This document shows, one piece after another, positions 18,711 to 27,726 of a stretch of DNA of 64,000 nt (its first letter is position 1; each line of letters opens with the position of its first letter). The notes under the pieces were generated by a model. That model was not told where the DNA came from. It searched no databases and saw only the letters and a program-made list of their open reading frames with translations. Source of the DNA: Vreelandella subterranea (GTDB lineage Bacteria; Pseudomonadota; Gammaproteobacteria; Pseudomonadales; Halomonadaceae); the NCBI RefSeq assembly GCF_900111305.1, contig NZ_FOGS01000004.1:186001-250000 (forward strand), read 5' to 3'. Both the position numbers and the translations under genes were made by a program.

Positions 18711-18760
18711 TTCGATTCCCCTATATAAGCAGCCAAAAACCATCTGCAAGGGGAATCGAA
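18711..18760 (+). promoter_or_regulatory. 12-bp perfect inverted repeat masking the receptor ribosome site
   Basis: TTCGATTCCCCT (18711-18722) and AGGGGAATCGAA (18749-18760) are perfect inverted copies around a 26-base spacer. The right arm contains the AGGGG ribosome site of the receptor and ends one base before its ATG. The spacer holds TATATAAG, which could be a -10 element. In a transcript reading through from fecR the hairpin would hide the ribosome site; in one starting inside the spacer it could not form. Confidence 0.7.
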
Positions 18761-21197
18761 ATGCCGCAACAACGCACTGCGTTACATCCATCGCCTACCG
18801 CCACCCGTCCGTTTCCACGGCGTCGCCGCGCCCTCGCGCTGGCGGTACACCTCGCCGCCGCTGGTTTGCTAGCCACGCCGCTGTTGTCGTTGCCCGCCAT
18901 GGCGCAAACCGCCCAGCAGCAAACTCGCCAGTACGATATCCCCGCGGGCCCGGTCAGCACGGTGCTCAACCGCTTCGCCGCTGAAGCGGGTGTTTTTATC
19001 AGCGGCGCTGGCGAATTGGGGCAAGGGCGCCAAAGTCAAGGGGTACAGGGCCAGTACAGCGTTGGTGAAGGGCTGGAACGGCTGCTGAATGGCACCAGCC
19101 TTAGGGCCGTAAGGGAGGGGGATGGTACTTATCGGTTGGAAGAGCGGCCAAATGGTGTGGCGCTGTCGACGGTTGAGGTGACAGGAGCGCGTCTGCCCTA
19201 CGGCATGACCGAGAACAGTAATTCCTATACAAGTGAAAGCGCTACTATCGGCTTGGGTTCACAGTCAGTTAAGGAAACGCCGCAGTCCGTCAGCGTCGTA
19301 ACGCGGGAACGTCTGGATGATCAAGGGACTACCTCACTGGCCGAGGCCATGCGTAACGTTACGGGCGTCACGGTGAACGAATACGGGGGAAACCAGTACA
19401 CAATCAAGGCTCGTGGCTATAATATTGATTCTTTTCTCATGGATGGCAGTCCAGTTCAGGATGTGGGCAGCGCCTGGGAAAGCGCTGGAGTATTCGATAC
19501 GGCTTTGCTAGATCGTATTGAAGTGTTGCGCGGCCCTGCGGGAATTCTCCATGGATCCGGTGAACCTAGCGGCACCATCAACTTGGTACGTAAACGCGCG
19601 CTAGCTGAAAGCCAAGCCTCTGTTTCCCATTCTGCCGGTACAGATAATGCTTACCGGGGTGTTGCCGATGTTACCGGTTCGCTTGATAACAAGGGACGAG
19701 TGCGGGGACGTTTCGTTGGTGTCTACGACGACAGAGACTCTTTTATTGATCGCGTTTACTCAGAGAACCAAATCGGCTATGGCACGCTTGAGTTTGACTT
19801 ATCCTCCGAAACGACACTTTCAATGGGTGTTACTGTACAAGAAGAAGAGTTTCGTCCTCATTCTGGATTACCGGCATACAGTGATGGCACTCTGCCCAAC
19901 GTAGACCGCTCGACCTATCTTGGATCCGACTGGGATAAGCAGACAGGAGATGCGCAACGCTATTTTATAGAACTTGAGCATCGCCTAGCTAACGGTGGCG
20001 AAATAACCTTTAAGGCTAATCGCCTGAACCGTGATGCAAATTTGAGAAAAAGTAGTGAAGGAGTTCTCACTGCTGATAAAGGTACAGGTGATTTTGGAAT
20101 TCGTCAGATCGCATGGGATCTAGAGAAGAAAGACGATTATATAGAGACACAGGTTAGCTCTCCTTTTCAATTGGCTGGGGCGAGCCATGAAGCTGTCTTT
20201 GGTGCCAGCTATCAAAACAGTGAAGTAAGCAATGAGTGGGTCTACGGTGCTCCTCAATATCTTCCCCAGAATCTTTACGACCCAATCCATAACCGCACAG
20301 AACCAGATTTTGACGGCACCCCTGGGAGAACAGAACTTAATATCGAACAACATGCTTCCTACGGTCAGCTTCGGTCCAATATGTTAGATGATTTTACACT
20401 TGCGCTTGGTGGCCGTATCAATTGGTGGGAAACCAATAACTTTCTTGGTGGTGAAACGTCCGGGGATGATGGCATCGAATTTATACCCTATGCAGGATTG
20501 ATCTATCGCCTCAACGAAGAGCTCAACTTATATACAAGCTATACTGGTATTTTTGCGCCGCAAACGGCTGTAGGAACTGATGGCGAACCTATTAAGCCAA
20601 GAGAGGGTGAGCAATACGAGGCCGGTATTAAGGGGTCACACGCTGAGGGTAACTTGAACTGGCACGCTGCGGTTTTCCGTATTGAAGACACTAACCGCGC
20701 CTATACAGATCCAAATAACCCAGGCTTTTCAATTCCCATCGGCGAGGCCAAGAGCGAAGGTTTCGAGCTCGAAGTCAGCGGCCAACTGCTACCCCGCTGG
20801 GATATCAGCGCAGGGTATGCCTATACCCAAACTGAGTTCGTAAGGGATGCTAGTTCAGAAGGGCTCACACTCTCGCCTGACACACCTGAGCATAATTTCA
20901 ACCTATGGTCACGTTATCGATTTAGCGACGTGCCTGATCAAGGCTGGCGTATTGGCGCTGGCGTAAATACTGTAAGCAGTATTTAAGCTGAAAGTGGTGA
21001 TACACGTATTGAACAGGGGGGGGTATACCACTGTTTCTGCCATGCTCGGCTATCGCGTCAATGAGAATTTGGATGTTTCATTGAATGGCAATAACCTAAC
21101 AGACAAAGAGTATTACTCTACCGTTAGGGGGGCTACAAAGCATAATTATTACGGCGCACCTCGAAACTTCATGATGACAGTGGAGTATGATTTCTAA
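18761..21197 (+). pseudogene. TonB-dependent siderophore receptor with STN signalling domain, disrupted near the 3' end
   Basis: This should encode an ~810-residue ferric siderophore transducer-receptor. A signal peptide ends near Ala48, followed by an STN domain (QYDIPAGPVSTVLNRFAAEAG, residues about 58-110), plug (KETPQSVSVVTRERLD) and barrel. The frame stops at TAA 20984-20986, yet the following codons (AESGDTRIEQGG) are receptor-like. A run of eight G at 21016-21023 then shifts the frame; the rest (GGYTTVSAML to VEYDF, ending 21197) lies in another frame. One substitution plus one G-run indel therefore separate it from an intact gene. The missing part includes the last barrel strands, so the product as written is unlikely to be inserted. 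DNA from about 19190 onward looks AT-richer than the STN part. Confidence 0.88.
21016..21023 (+). repeat. Eight-G homopolymer at the receptor frameshift
   Basis: The run of eight G gives the wrong frame; seven G would read CAG-GGG-GGG-TAT and continue into the conserved GGYTTVSAMLGYR sequence. It may be a slippage site or a sequencing error. Confidence 0.75.
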
Positions 21198-21306
21198 AAG
21201 ATCATCTGAATACTCTTTGTCATCAAAAATTAAAGTCTATAGACAGCCAATAAAGGCATGGCATTTCTATAAAAGCATCAGACTATAGTTTAAGAAGGGG
21301 CCTGAA

Positions 21307-22227
21307 GTGAACCCATTCTGCTTCATCACCAGGAACTGGCGCTTGACCGCTTATGTCATATGCTTTTCGCTAATAGCCAACTCATCAATGGCAGCTAAAG
21401 CGGCCTCGCCCATCTCAGTATTTGATTGGTCGATTGCAGAAACAGTTCTCTCGCTTGAACCTGGTTCCGCATCGCTGGGTAATATTACTGCTTTCCACAC
21501 ATGGACTGGAGGTGAATATAAAGATGCTAATATCACCGATATTGGGACACAGACTTTCCCAAATATGGAACTGCTCCATCACCTTTCACCTGAGAGAATA
21601 CTTCTTTCGCCTAGTCAGACTCGCCTAGGCCAAAGACTAAATGGCATTGCACCTATCACTATTCTCGAATCCTACCCTTATGTTAGTGACAGAAGTGACG
21701 GTTTTTGGGAAACCCTTGAGGATTTTACCCTTGAAGTTGGTACGTCAGTCAATCAACGAACAAACGCCGAACAGCTAGTGTCAGACACTCGATCCCATCT
21801 CGACACCTTGAAAAGCAACGTAGGCCCTCAGCCCCCACTGCTTATTGTCCAACTAGTCACTGAGCAATATGCCCGCGTGTATGGCAGCAACAGTATGTTT
21901 CAGGGTGTGCTTCATAAATTGGATTTAAGCAATGCATGGACAGAAAAAACCAATCAGTGGGGGTATTCTATGGTAAGCATCAGGGAGCTTTTTAATGTGG
22001 AAGAAGCGAGACTGGTTGTCCTCGAAAGTGCATTCCCAATAGGTATAGAAAACAATATCGAAACTAGTGGTATGTGGCGTTATCTTCCCAGTGTGCAGCG
22101 AAGCGATTATGTCGTTTTACCATCTACTTTTTGGATAGCCGGCGTTCACCCGTCCGCCCTCCGTTTCGCCGAGGCTCTGGTTGAGGCATTGGAAGGCCCT
22201 GATCCTTACCCCGCCACTATTCATTGA
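21307..22227 (+). CDS. Periplasmic iron-siderophore binding protein
   Basis: A 306-residue substrate-binding protein of the FecB/FhuD type. The N-terminus has a signal peptide (hydrophobic RLTAYVICFSLIANSSMAAKA) before ISVFDWSIAETVLSLE. It parallels the gene at the left window edge along its whole visible length. The start is GTG at 21307 with AAGGGG upstream. It follows the broken receptor in the same direction, repeating the receptor-then-binding-protein order of the first operon. It likely delivers the siderophore to the FhuB permease. Confidence 0.88.
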   Translation: MNPFCFITRNWRLTAYVICFSLIANSSMAAKAASPISVFDWSIAETVLSLEPGSASLGNITAFHTWTGGEYKDANITDIGTQTFPNMELLHHLSPERILLSPSQTRLGQRLNGIAPITILESYPYVSDRSDGFWETLEDFTLEVGTSVNQRTNAEQLVSDTRSHLDTLKSNVGPQPPLLIVQLVTEQYARVYGSNSMFQGVLHKLDLSNAWTEKTNQWGYSMVSIRELFNVEEARLVVLESAFPIGIENNIETSGMWRYLPSVQRSDYVVLPSTFWIAGVHPSALRFAEALVEALEGPDPYPATIH

Positions 22228-22378
22228 TTCGCTATGCTTTTCCAGCCTTGATAAACGGCTATAATATAAGAAAAATTAATGACCTATTAGCAGGATGATT
22301 TTTAGTTATCAGTGCTGCCCGTTATCTTAGTGCCAGATCAATCAACACGACGCTAATTCTGACGCTGGGAGCGGGGCA

Positions 22379-22984
22379 ATGATGGAAAGTTATATCACCG
22401 GACTGGTGGTGTGCGGCGGGATTATCATGGCGATTGGGGCGCAGAACGCCTACATTCTGGGGCTGGCGATTCGCCGGGAGTATCACTGGTGGTCGGCGGG
22501 ACTTTGCATAAGCGCGGATATCATCCTGCTCACGGCGGGGATGTTTGGGGTGAGCGCCTTCTTGCTGACGATGCCCAGCGCTATGGAGGTCATGCGCTGG
22601 GTGGGTGTGGTGTTCTTAAGCTGGCTGGCGGCGCAGGCGTTGTTTAGAGCCGTTAGCGGGCGGCAGGGGCTGAACGCGGAAGCGGGCAAGGCGCGCAGTT
22701 TAACCAAAGTGATTTTCGCGACCCTTGCCGTGACCGTGCTCAATCCTCAGGTCTACCTGGACACGCTGCTGCTGATACCCACCATCGGTGCCCAGCAGGA
22801 GAGCGCCGGTGTGTTTGTGGCGGGGGCCTCTACCGCCTCCATACTCTGGTTTAGCCTGCTGGCCTGGGGCGGTGCCGCGCTTTCGCCTTGGCTTTCAAAG
22901 CCCATCGCGTGGCGCACTATCGATGGCCTGATTGGTTTGATGATGGCCGGGATTGCCGTGCATCTCGCACTTAATGCCAGCTAG
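22379..22984 (+). CDS. argO: LysE/ArgO-family amino acid exporter
   Basis: A 201-residue membrane protein with about six helices and the LysE-family motif IMAIGAQNAYILGLAIRRE. The VTVLNPQVYLDTLLLIP stretch is typical of ArgO/LysE exporters of arginine or lysine. It ends three bases before the convergent threonine aldolase gene. ArgO rather than LysE is a guess from resemblance. The 150-base gap upstream has no feature I can name. Confidence 0.88.
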   Translation: MMESYITGLVVCGGIIMAIGAQNAYILGLAIRREYHWWSAGLCISADIILLTAGMFGVSAFLLTMPSAMEVMRWVGVVFLSWLAAQALFRAVSGRQGLNAEAGKARSLTKVIFATLAVTVLNPQVYLDTLLLIPTIGAQQESAGVFVAGASTASILWFSLLAWGGAALSPWLSKPIAWRTIDGLIGLMMAGIAVHLALNAS

Positions 22985-22987
22985 TCA

Positions 22988-23995
22988 TCAATGGCGACTA
23001 AAATACGCCTCCATCACCGCGATAACCTTGTCGATATCTTCATCGCTGATATCGCGATGCGCGACGAACCGCGTGGCGTAGAGTAGTTCAATCAAAATGC
23101 CGTGCTCTTTGAGCCAGGCGGAGAGCGGCTGAACGTGTTCGTCGGGAAAGTGCGCGAATACCATGTTAGTTGCCTGGGAGGTAATCTCGACGCCCGGCAA
23201 CCTCGCCAAACCTTCTGCCAGGCGCGCTGCACGGCGGTGGTCGTCGGCCAGGTCAGTCACATGATGATCCAACGCATACTGGCAGGCGGCAGCGATAATG
23301 CCTGACTGGCGCATGCCGCCACCAACGACTTTCCGCCAGCGACGGGCGCGGTCGATCAGGGCTTGCGAGCCCACCAAGGCCGAGCCAACAGGGGTGCCCA
23401 TGCCTTTTGAAAAGCATAGCGACACGCTATCAAACGGCAGGCACAGCTGCTTGAGTGAGGTGTTGGTCGCGACAGCAGCATTGAAGAGCCGGGCGCCGTC
23501 CAGGTGCGTTGCCAGCCCGCGCTCCCGAGCCAGTTCGGTGGCTTTCAATACGTAGTCTGCGGGCAGCACTTTGCCGCCAATGGTGTTCTCCAGCGCCAGT
23601 AACTTTGTGCGCGCAAAGTGAAAATCGTCGGCTTTAATAGCGGCGCTTATTTTTTCCAGCGGCAGCGAACCATCGGCTGCGTTCTCGATGGGCTGTGGCT
23701 GGATGCTGCCCAAAACCGCTGCGCCGCCGCCTTCATAGCGGTAGGTGTGGGCCGATTGCCCCACAATGTATTCATCGCCGCGCTCGCAGTGGGCCATCAA
23801 GGCTACCAGGTTGCTTTGCGTGCCGCTGGGGAACAGTAGTGCCGCCTCTTTGCCAGTTTGCTCGGCCAGATTTTCCTGAAAGGCATTCACGGTCGGGTCA
23901 TCACCCCACACATCATCGCCGACTGGCGCGGTCATCATGGCGTCACGCATAGCGGGCGTGGGGCGGGTCACCGTGTCACTGCGTAAATCAATCAT
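22988..23995 (-). CDS. ltaE: Low-specificity L-threonine aldolase
   Basis: A 335-residue PLP enzyme splitting L-threonine or allo-threonine into glycine and acetaldehyde. Typical motifs are [20 protein letters not shown] at the start, [27 protein letters not shown] and the PLP-lysine region [13 protein letters not shown] chose the Met at 23995, which has AGGAG six bases upstream; longer versions to 24061 lack support. Confidence 0.93.
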   Translation of the reverse strand: MIDLRSDTVTRPTPAMRDAMMTAPVGDDVWGDDPTVNAFQENLAEQTGKEAALLFPSGTQSNLVALMAHCERGDEYIVGQSAHTYRYEGGGAAVLGSIQPQPIENAADGSLPLEKISAAIKADDFHFARTKLLALENTIGGKVLPADYVLKATELARERGLATHLDGARLFNAAVATNTSLKQLCLPFDSVSLCFSKGMGTPVGSALVGSQALIDRARRWRKVVGGGMRQSGIIAAACQYALDHHVTDLADDHRRAARLAEGLARLPGVEITSQATNMVFAHFPDEHVQPLSAWLKEHGILIELLYATRFVAHRDISDEDIDKVIAVMEAYFSRH

Positions 23996-24109
23996 GAGCA
24001 TCTCCTGAGCGGCGGGATTAATGACGACAACATTTTCTTGAGCATACTGCATGCCGTACAAGCGCGAAAAGCGCTACGCTAGCGTAAAGACCCGGAGAAG
24101 ACGTTAATC

Positions 24110-24664
24110 ATGGCAGCACCTGACCTTAAACTCCGCGCCCTGGAGCGTAACGACCTACGTTTTGTTCATCAGCTCAATAACAACCAGAGCATCATGTCGT
24201 ACTGGTTTGAAGAGCCTTATGAGTCTTTTGACGAACTGGAGGAACTGTACAACAAGCATATCCATGACAATGCCGAGCGGCGTTTCGTGGCCGAAGATAA
24301 TAGCGGTCATGCCATCGGTCTGGTCGAGTTAATTGAAATTAACTACATCCACCGTAGCGCGGAGTTTCAGATCATTATTGCGCCGGACTATCAAGGCAAA
24401 GGCTTTGCTCGCACCTTGATTCACCAGGCGCTGCATTATTCCTTTACCATCTTGAATTTACACAAGATATTTCTGATCGTGGCGGTGGAGAACATCAAAG
24501 CGATCCACCTGTATCAGCAGAGCGGCTTTGTGGAGGAGGGCCATCTGGTGCAGGAGTTTTTCATCAATGGCAAATACCGCGACGTAAAGCGGATGTATAT
24601 CCTGCAGGAAGCTTTCCTGGCCCAATTGACCGATACCGACAGCTCAGATCTTTTGGGGCTGTAA
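24110..24664 (+). CDS. speG: SpeG-type spermidine N-acetyltransferase
   Basis: A 184-residue GNAT enzyme closely resembling SpeG, which acetylates spermidine to limit polyamine toxicity. Seen are [22 protein letters not shown] with [22 protein letters not shown], the acetyl-CoA loop [14 protein letters not shown] and the closing [18 protein letters not shown] terminator-like hairpin follows. Confidence 0.92.
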   Translation: MAAPDLKLRALERNDLRFVHQLNNNQSIMSYWFEEPYESFDELEELYNKHIHDNAERRFVAEDNSGHAIGLVELIEINYIHRSAEFQIIIAPDYQGKGFARTLIHQALHYSFTILNLHKIFLIVAVENIKAIHLYQQSGFVEEGHLVQEFFINGKYRDVKRMYILQEAFLAQLTDTDSSDLLGL

Positions 24665-24687
24665 AAAACGCCTCATCAAGAGGCGTT
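24663..24687 (-). terminator. Intrinsic terminator of small gene 24693-24800
   Basis: AACGCCTC and GAGGCGTT form an eight-base stem with a five-base loop. On the minus strand it is followed by six T, the form of a Rho-independent terminator, starting six bases after the small gene's stop. Confidence 0.75.
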
Positions 24688-24692
24688 GGTCA

Positions 24693-24800
24693 CTAGCGTA
24701 GATAAGCCGCGATGGCATCAAACGCAGCGCGCTGTTTCTCGGCGCGCGAGGCCCATACGTCGAGAACATCAACGTTGGACCCGTTAAGTGATAACGTCAT
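24693..24800 (-). CDS. 35-residue small protein, paralogue of the one at 25059
   Basis: A tiny gene with ATG at 24800, AGGAG eight bases upstream, a stop at 24693 and its own terminator. Residues VLDVWASRAEKQRAAFDAIA align with VLNFWTQRAYWQRAASDALA of the gene at 25059, sharing VL-x2-W-x2-RA-x2-QRAA-x-DA. Conservation of protein rather than DNA sequence between the two supports translation. The predicted structure is a short amphipathic helix with no membrane segment. I do not recognise the family; it is not DUF1127-like beyond size and basic character. Confidence 0.65.
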   Translation of the reverse strand: MTLSLNGSNVDVLDVWASRAEKQRAAFDAIAAYLR

Positions 24801-24943
24801 GGCGTTGACTCCTGAGTGGCGAGTAGAAACGTGTTGTTATAGAGATAACCGCTTGCTGCTGCGCAACATTGTTAGCGGAAAAACGATATTAAGAGCTTTT
24901 TAACCCGCAATCTAGTACTTAATACGTAGTCTTTGGCTTACAT

Positions 24944-24963
24944 TTGTAAGCATATTCTTACAA
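24944..24963. promoter_or_regulatory. Inverted repeat TTGTAAG/CTTACAA
   Basis: Seven-base arms are separated by CATATT, an operator-like dyad in the AT-rich gap between the two small genes. It lies about 145 bases upstream of the start at 24800. No regulator can be named. Confidence 0.35.
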
Positions 24964-24991
24964 TTATGACGTCAACAGCCTATGTCATTGG

Positions 24992-25008
24992 GTGAAAACG
25001 CTTTTCAC
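24992..25008. promoter_or_regulatory. Inverted repeat GTGAAAACGCTTTTCAC-like
   Basis: Arms GTGAAAA and TTTTCAC surround a three-base centre containing CG, similar to LacI-family operators, although one base longer than the usual form. It sits seven bases from the T-run of the terminator at 25015. No LacI-type gene is in this window. Confidence 0.3.
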
Positions 25009-25014
25009 AAAATG

Positions 25015-25040
25015 AAAAAAGCCGAGCAAAGGCTCGGCTT
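25015..25040 (-). terminator. Intrinsic terminator of small gene 25059-25196
   Basis: AAGCCGAGC and GCTCGGCTT form a nine-base stem with a four-base loop, followed on the minus strand by T-rich sequence. It begins 19 bases after the small gene's stop. Confidence 0.85.
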
Positions 25041-25058
25041 CGGTTATTCTCTTTTGGT

Positions 25059-25196
25059 CTAACGGGGTAAGGAATAAGTCAATGACTCGCAATAATCCGC
25101 GAGGGCATCGCTAGCCGCGCGTTGCCAGTAAGCGCGCTGTGTCCAGAAATTGAGTACTTCACTGTCCCGCGTCGAGAATACATTGGATATAGACAT
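25059..25196 (-). CDS. 45-residue small protein, paralogue of the one at 24693
   Basis: The ATG at 25196 has AGGAGG seven bases upstream, the best ribosome site in this stretch; an extension to 25265 is unlikely. The product begins MSISNVFSTRDSEVLNFW and carries the W-x2-RA-x2-QRAA-x-DA core also found in the 35-residue neighbour. It has no signal peptide or membrane helix. A strong terminator follows. Function unknown; the strong translation and termination signals suggest a highly expressed small protein. Confidence 0.72.
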   Translation of the reverse strand: MSISNVFSTRDSEVLNFWTQRAYWQRAASDALADYCESLTYSLPR

Positions 25197-25338
25197 GTGT
25201 GGCCCTCCTAGTCGGACTACAGGAACAGTATAGCGATTTGTTGCACCGCAGCAAAGCATTTTCAAACGTTCGTATTGACAATACCCTAAGGGTTACGGCG
25301 GTGTTGGGTTTGCCTTGATTTAACAAAGGAGTAAGTGC

Positions 25339-26100
25339 ATGCGGTTGCGAATTTTATCGGACCTGCATCTGGAGTTTTTTGACGGTAACCGAGAACTGCC
25401 TGATGTGGATGCCGATGTCGTGGTGCTGGCCGGTGACATTCACCGCCAATGCGAAGGCTTGGCCTGGGCCCGGCAGCACTTTCCTGACACGCCGATTATC
25501 TATGTACCTGGCAACCATGAGTTTTACGGCACTTGCCTGCCGTTGTTGCGTGAGGAATTGGCCCTTGAAGCCGAACGACTGGATATTGAGCTTCTGGACA
25601 ACCGTGCCGTCACCCTCAATGGCGTGCGCTTTTACGGCACGACGCTATGGACAGACTTTGCCCTGTATGCAGACAACCCGACGCGCAATCCAGAAGACAC
25701 GGTCGCAAAAGCGAAGCGCTATATGCCTGATTTCCGTATTGTCGAATCAGCACCCGGTACCATCATGACCCCCGAGGCAAGCAAAGCGCTGCACCAAGAG
25801 GCCTTGAGCTGGCTGACAGCAGCACTCGACGATCAGTTTGACGGGCCCAAGGTCGTGGTTAGCCACCATGCCCCAATGCGTGAATGCATTCCTGCCCAGT
25901 ACACAGGCGATGTGCTTTCGCCTGCATTTGCGTCTCACCTTCCACAGCTTATGGGCCAAATGCATCTATGGGTGCACGGTCATGTCCATGAACCAGTCGA
26001 TATGTGGCGCAAGGGGACAAGAGTCGTCGCTAACCCCGGTGGCTATCCTGAAGAGTTCAGCCCGCCACTGTTTAAGCCAGATTGGGTGGTGGGCCTGTAA
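25339..26100 (+). CDS. Calcineurin-like metallophosphoesterase
   Basis: A 253-residue metallophosphoesterase. The metal-binding motifs appear in order: SDLHLEF near the start, LAGDIH, PGNHEFYG, VSHHAPM and HGHVHEP. AAAGGAG precedes the start. Family members hydrolyse phosphodiesters or phosphomonoesters such as nucleotides; the substrate is unknown. It stands alone, with gaps on both sides. Confidence 0.9.
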   Translation: MRLRILSDLHLEFFDGNRELPDVDADVVVLAGDIHRQCEGLAWARQHFPDTPIIYVPGNHEFYGTCLPLLREELALEAERLDIELLDNRAVTLNGVRFYGTTLWTDFALYADNPTRNPEDTVAKAKRYMPDFRIVESAPGTIMTPEASKALHQEALSWLTAALDDQFDGPKVVVSHHAPMRECIPAQYTGDVLSPAFASHLPQLMGQMHLWVHGHVHEPVDMWRKGTRVVANPGGYPEEFSPPLFKPDWVVGL

Positions 26101-26231
26101 GGCTCGGCAATGACCACGATGCGACAAGGATAAAAACTGGCTAGACTCGAATAAGAGCGCGAATTTAGACTACCGCCCGTTGCGGGGTAAGGCACTTCCC
26201 GCTGTTATTCAGCAATCTGGAGAGCATGGCC

Positions 26232-27722
26232 ATGGAAATCCTCGAATCGATATTAGGCCCGCTGCGTGATGGACTTTATGCCGTCATGATGCCGGTCAGT
26301 GACTTTATCTGGAGCTATATCCTGGTGTATCTGCTGCTGGGCGCGGGGGTGTGGTTCACGATTATCACCCGTGGCATGCAGTTTCGCCTGTTCGGTCACA
26401 TGGCCCGGGTCACGGTAACGGCCCGCGGTGCTGGCGAAGGTGTTAGCGGCTTCCAGGCATTTGCGACATCGATGGCTGCCCGTGTCGGCACGGGTAACCT
26501 GGCGGGGGTGGCGCTGGCGCTTTGGATCGGCGGCCCGGGAGCAATTTTCTGGATGTGGGTGACGGCGCTGGTGGGCTTTGCGACCGCTTTTATCGAATCC
26601 ACGCTGGCCCAGGTCTACAAGCATCGCAATGAAGACGGTGTGTTTCGTGGCGGACCTGCCTACTACATTGAACGTTGCCTGGGATGGCGCTGGCTGGGCT
26701 CGTTGTTCGCGGTATTTCTGATTATTGCTTATGGCCTGGCCTTTAACGCTGCGCAATCCAACACCATTGCCCAAGGGATGAACGGTGCCTTTGGTATTCC
26801 CAATTGGCTATCCGGTGTGGTGATTGCCATCCTGGCGGGCCTGGTGATTTATGGCGGGCTCAAGTCGGTGGCGCGTACCGCCGAAAAAATCGTGCCGGTG
26901 ATGGCCATTGCCTATCTGCTGGTGGCGCTGTGGATTCTGATCGCCAACATCTCCGCTGTACCGGATATGCTTTCGCTGATTGTGATGAGCGCCTTCGGGT
27001 TGGGGCCAGCCGTGGGTGGTGCCGCGGGCTATGCCATCAAGGCAGCGATGGAAAACGGCATCAAGCGCGGGCTGTTTTCCAACGAGGCCGGTATGGGGTC
27101 GACACCCAACGCCGCCGCCCAGGCGACGGTTAAACACCCGGCCGCTCAGGGACTGGTTCAGTCATTCGGGGTGTTTGTCGATACCATCGTGATCTGTAGC
27201 TGTACGGCGGTCGTGATATTGCTTTCCGGGGTATACGAGCGGCTGCTGTCTGAGTCAGCGGGGGATAGCATCGAAGGCATTCAGCTGACCCAGGATGCCA
27301 TGGTCGATCACCTGGGCGGCTTTGGGGAAATCTTTATCGCCCTGGCGATCTTTTTCTTCGCCTTCACCTCGATTCTGGCCAACTTCTCGTTTTCGTCGGT
27401 GAATATCGAGTATCTATTCCGTCGCCATGCAAAAAAAGCGGTCAATGTCTTTAAAGTCATTATTATCGCCATGGTCCTGATTGGCTCGGTGGCTGAACTT
27501 AGCGTGGTATGGGACTTTGCCGACCTGGCGATGGGACTGATGGCCACCACCAACCTCTTCGCGATCCTGATCATGGGGCCCATCGCCGTATCAGTGCTCA
27601 AGGACTATGAGCGCCAGCACCGGGATGGCATCAAGGAACCACGCTTTGACCCAGCAGTTCTCAAACGCCCTGAGCTGGTCGATGACGATGTATGGCCGGT
27701 GAAAGACGCCAAAGAAGGGTAG
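26232..27722 (+). CDS. Sodium:alanine/glycine symporter (AGCS family)
   Basis: A 496-residue inner-membrane carrier with about eleven helices that imports alanine or glycine with sodium. The AGCS signature region GVSGFQAFATSMAARVGTGN and the later GMGSTPNAAA are present. I chose the ATG at 26232 because GGAGAG lies eight bases upstream; the ATG at 26226 is too close to it. It converges on the MocR gene with four bases between. No glycine riboswitch is visible in the 130 bases upstream. Confidence 0.92.
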   Translation: MEILESILGPLRDGLYAVMMPVSDFIWSYILVYLLLGAGVWFTIITRGMQFRLFGHMARVTVTARGAGEGVSGFQAFATSMAARVGTGNLAGVALALWIGGPGAIFWMWVTALVGFATAFIESTLAQVYKHRNEDGVFRGGPAYYIERCLGWRWLGSLFAVFLIIAYGLAFNAAQSNTIAQGMNGAFGIPNWLSGVVIAILAGLVIYGGLKSVARTAEKIVPVMAIAYLLVALWILIANISAVPDMLSLIVMSAFGLGPAVGGAAGYAIKAAMENGIKRGLFSNEAGMGSTPNAAAQATVKHPAAQGLVQSFGVFVDTIVICSCTAVVILLSGVYERLLSESAGDSIEGIQLTQDAMVDHLGGFGEIFIALAIFFFAFTSILANFSFSSVNIEYLFRRHAKKAVNVFKVIIIAMVLIGSVAELSVVWDFADLAMGLMATTNLFAILIMGPIAVSVLKDYERQHRDGIKEPRFDPAVLKRPELVDDDVWPVKDAKEG

Positions 27723-27726
27723 GGGG

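Noticed and set aside
20994..21197. Separate small gene after the receptor
   Set aside because: Its product is the out-of-frame C-terminal barrel of the receptor at 18761, ending in VEYDF, not an independent protein.
26101..26231. Possible glycine riboswitch before the Na+/alanine symporter
   Set aside because: The conserved glycine aptamer core sequences are not visible in this short gap.
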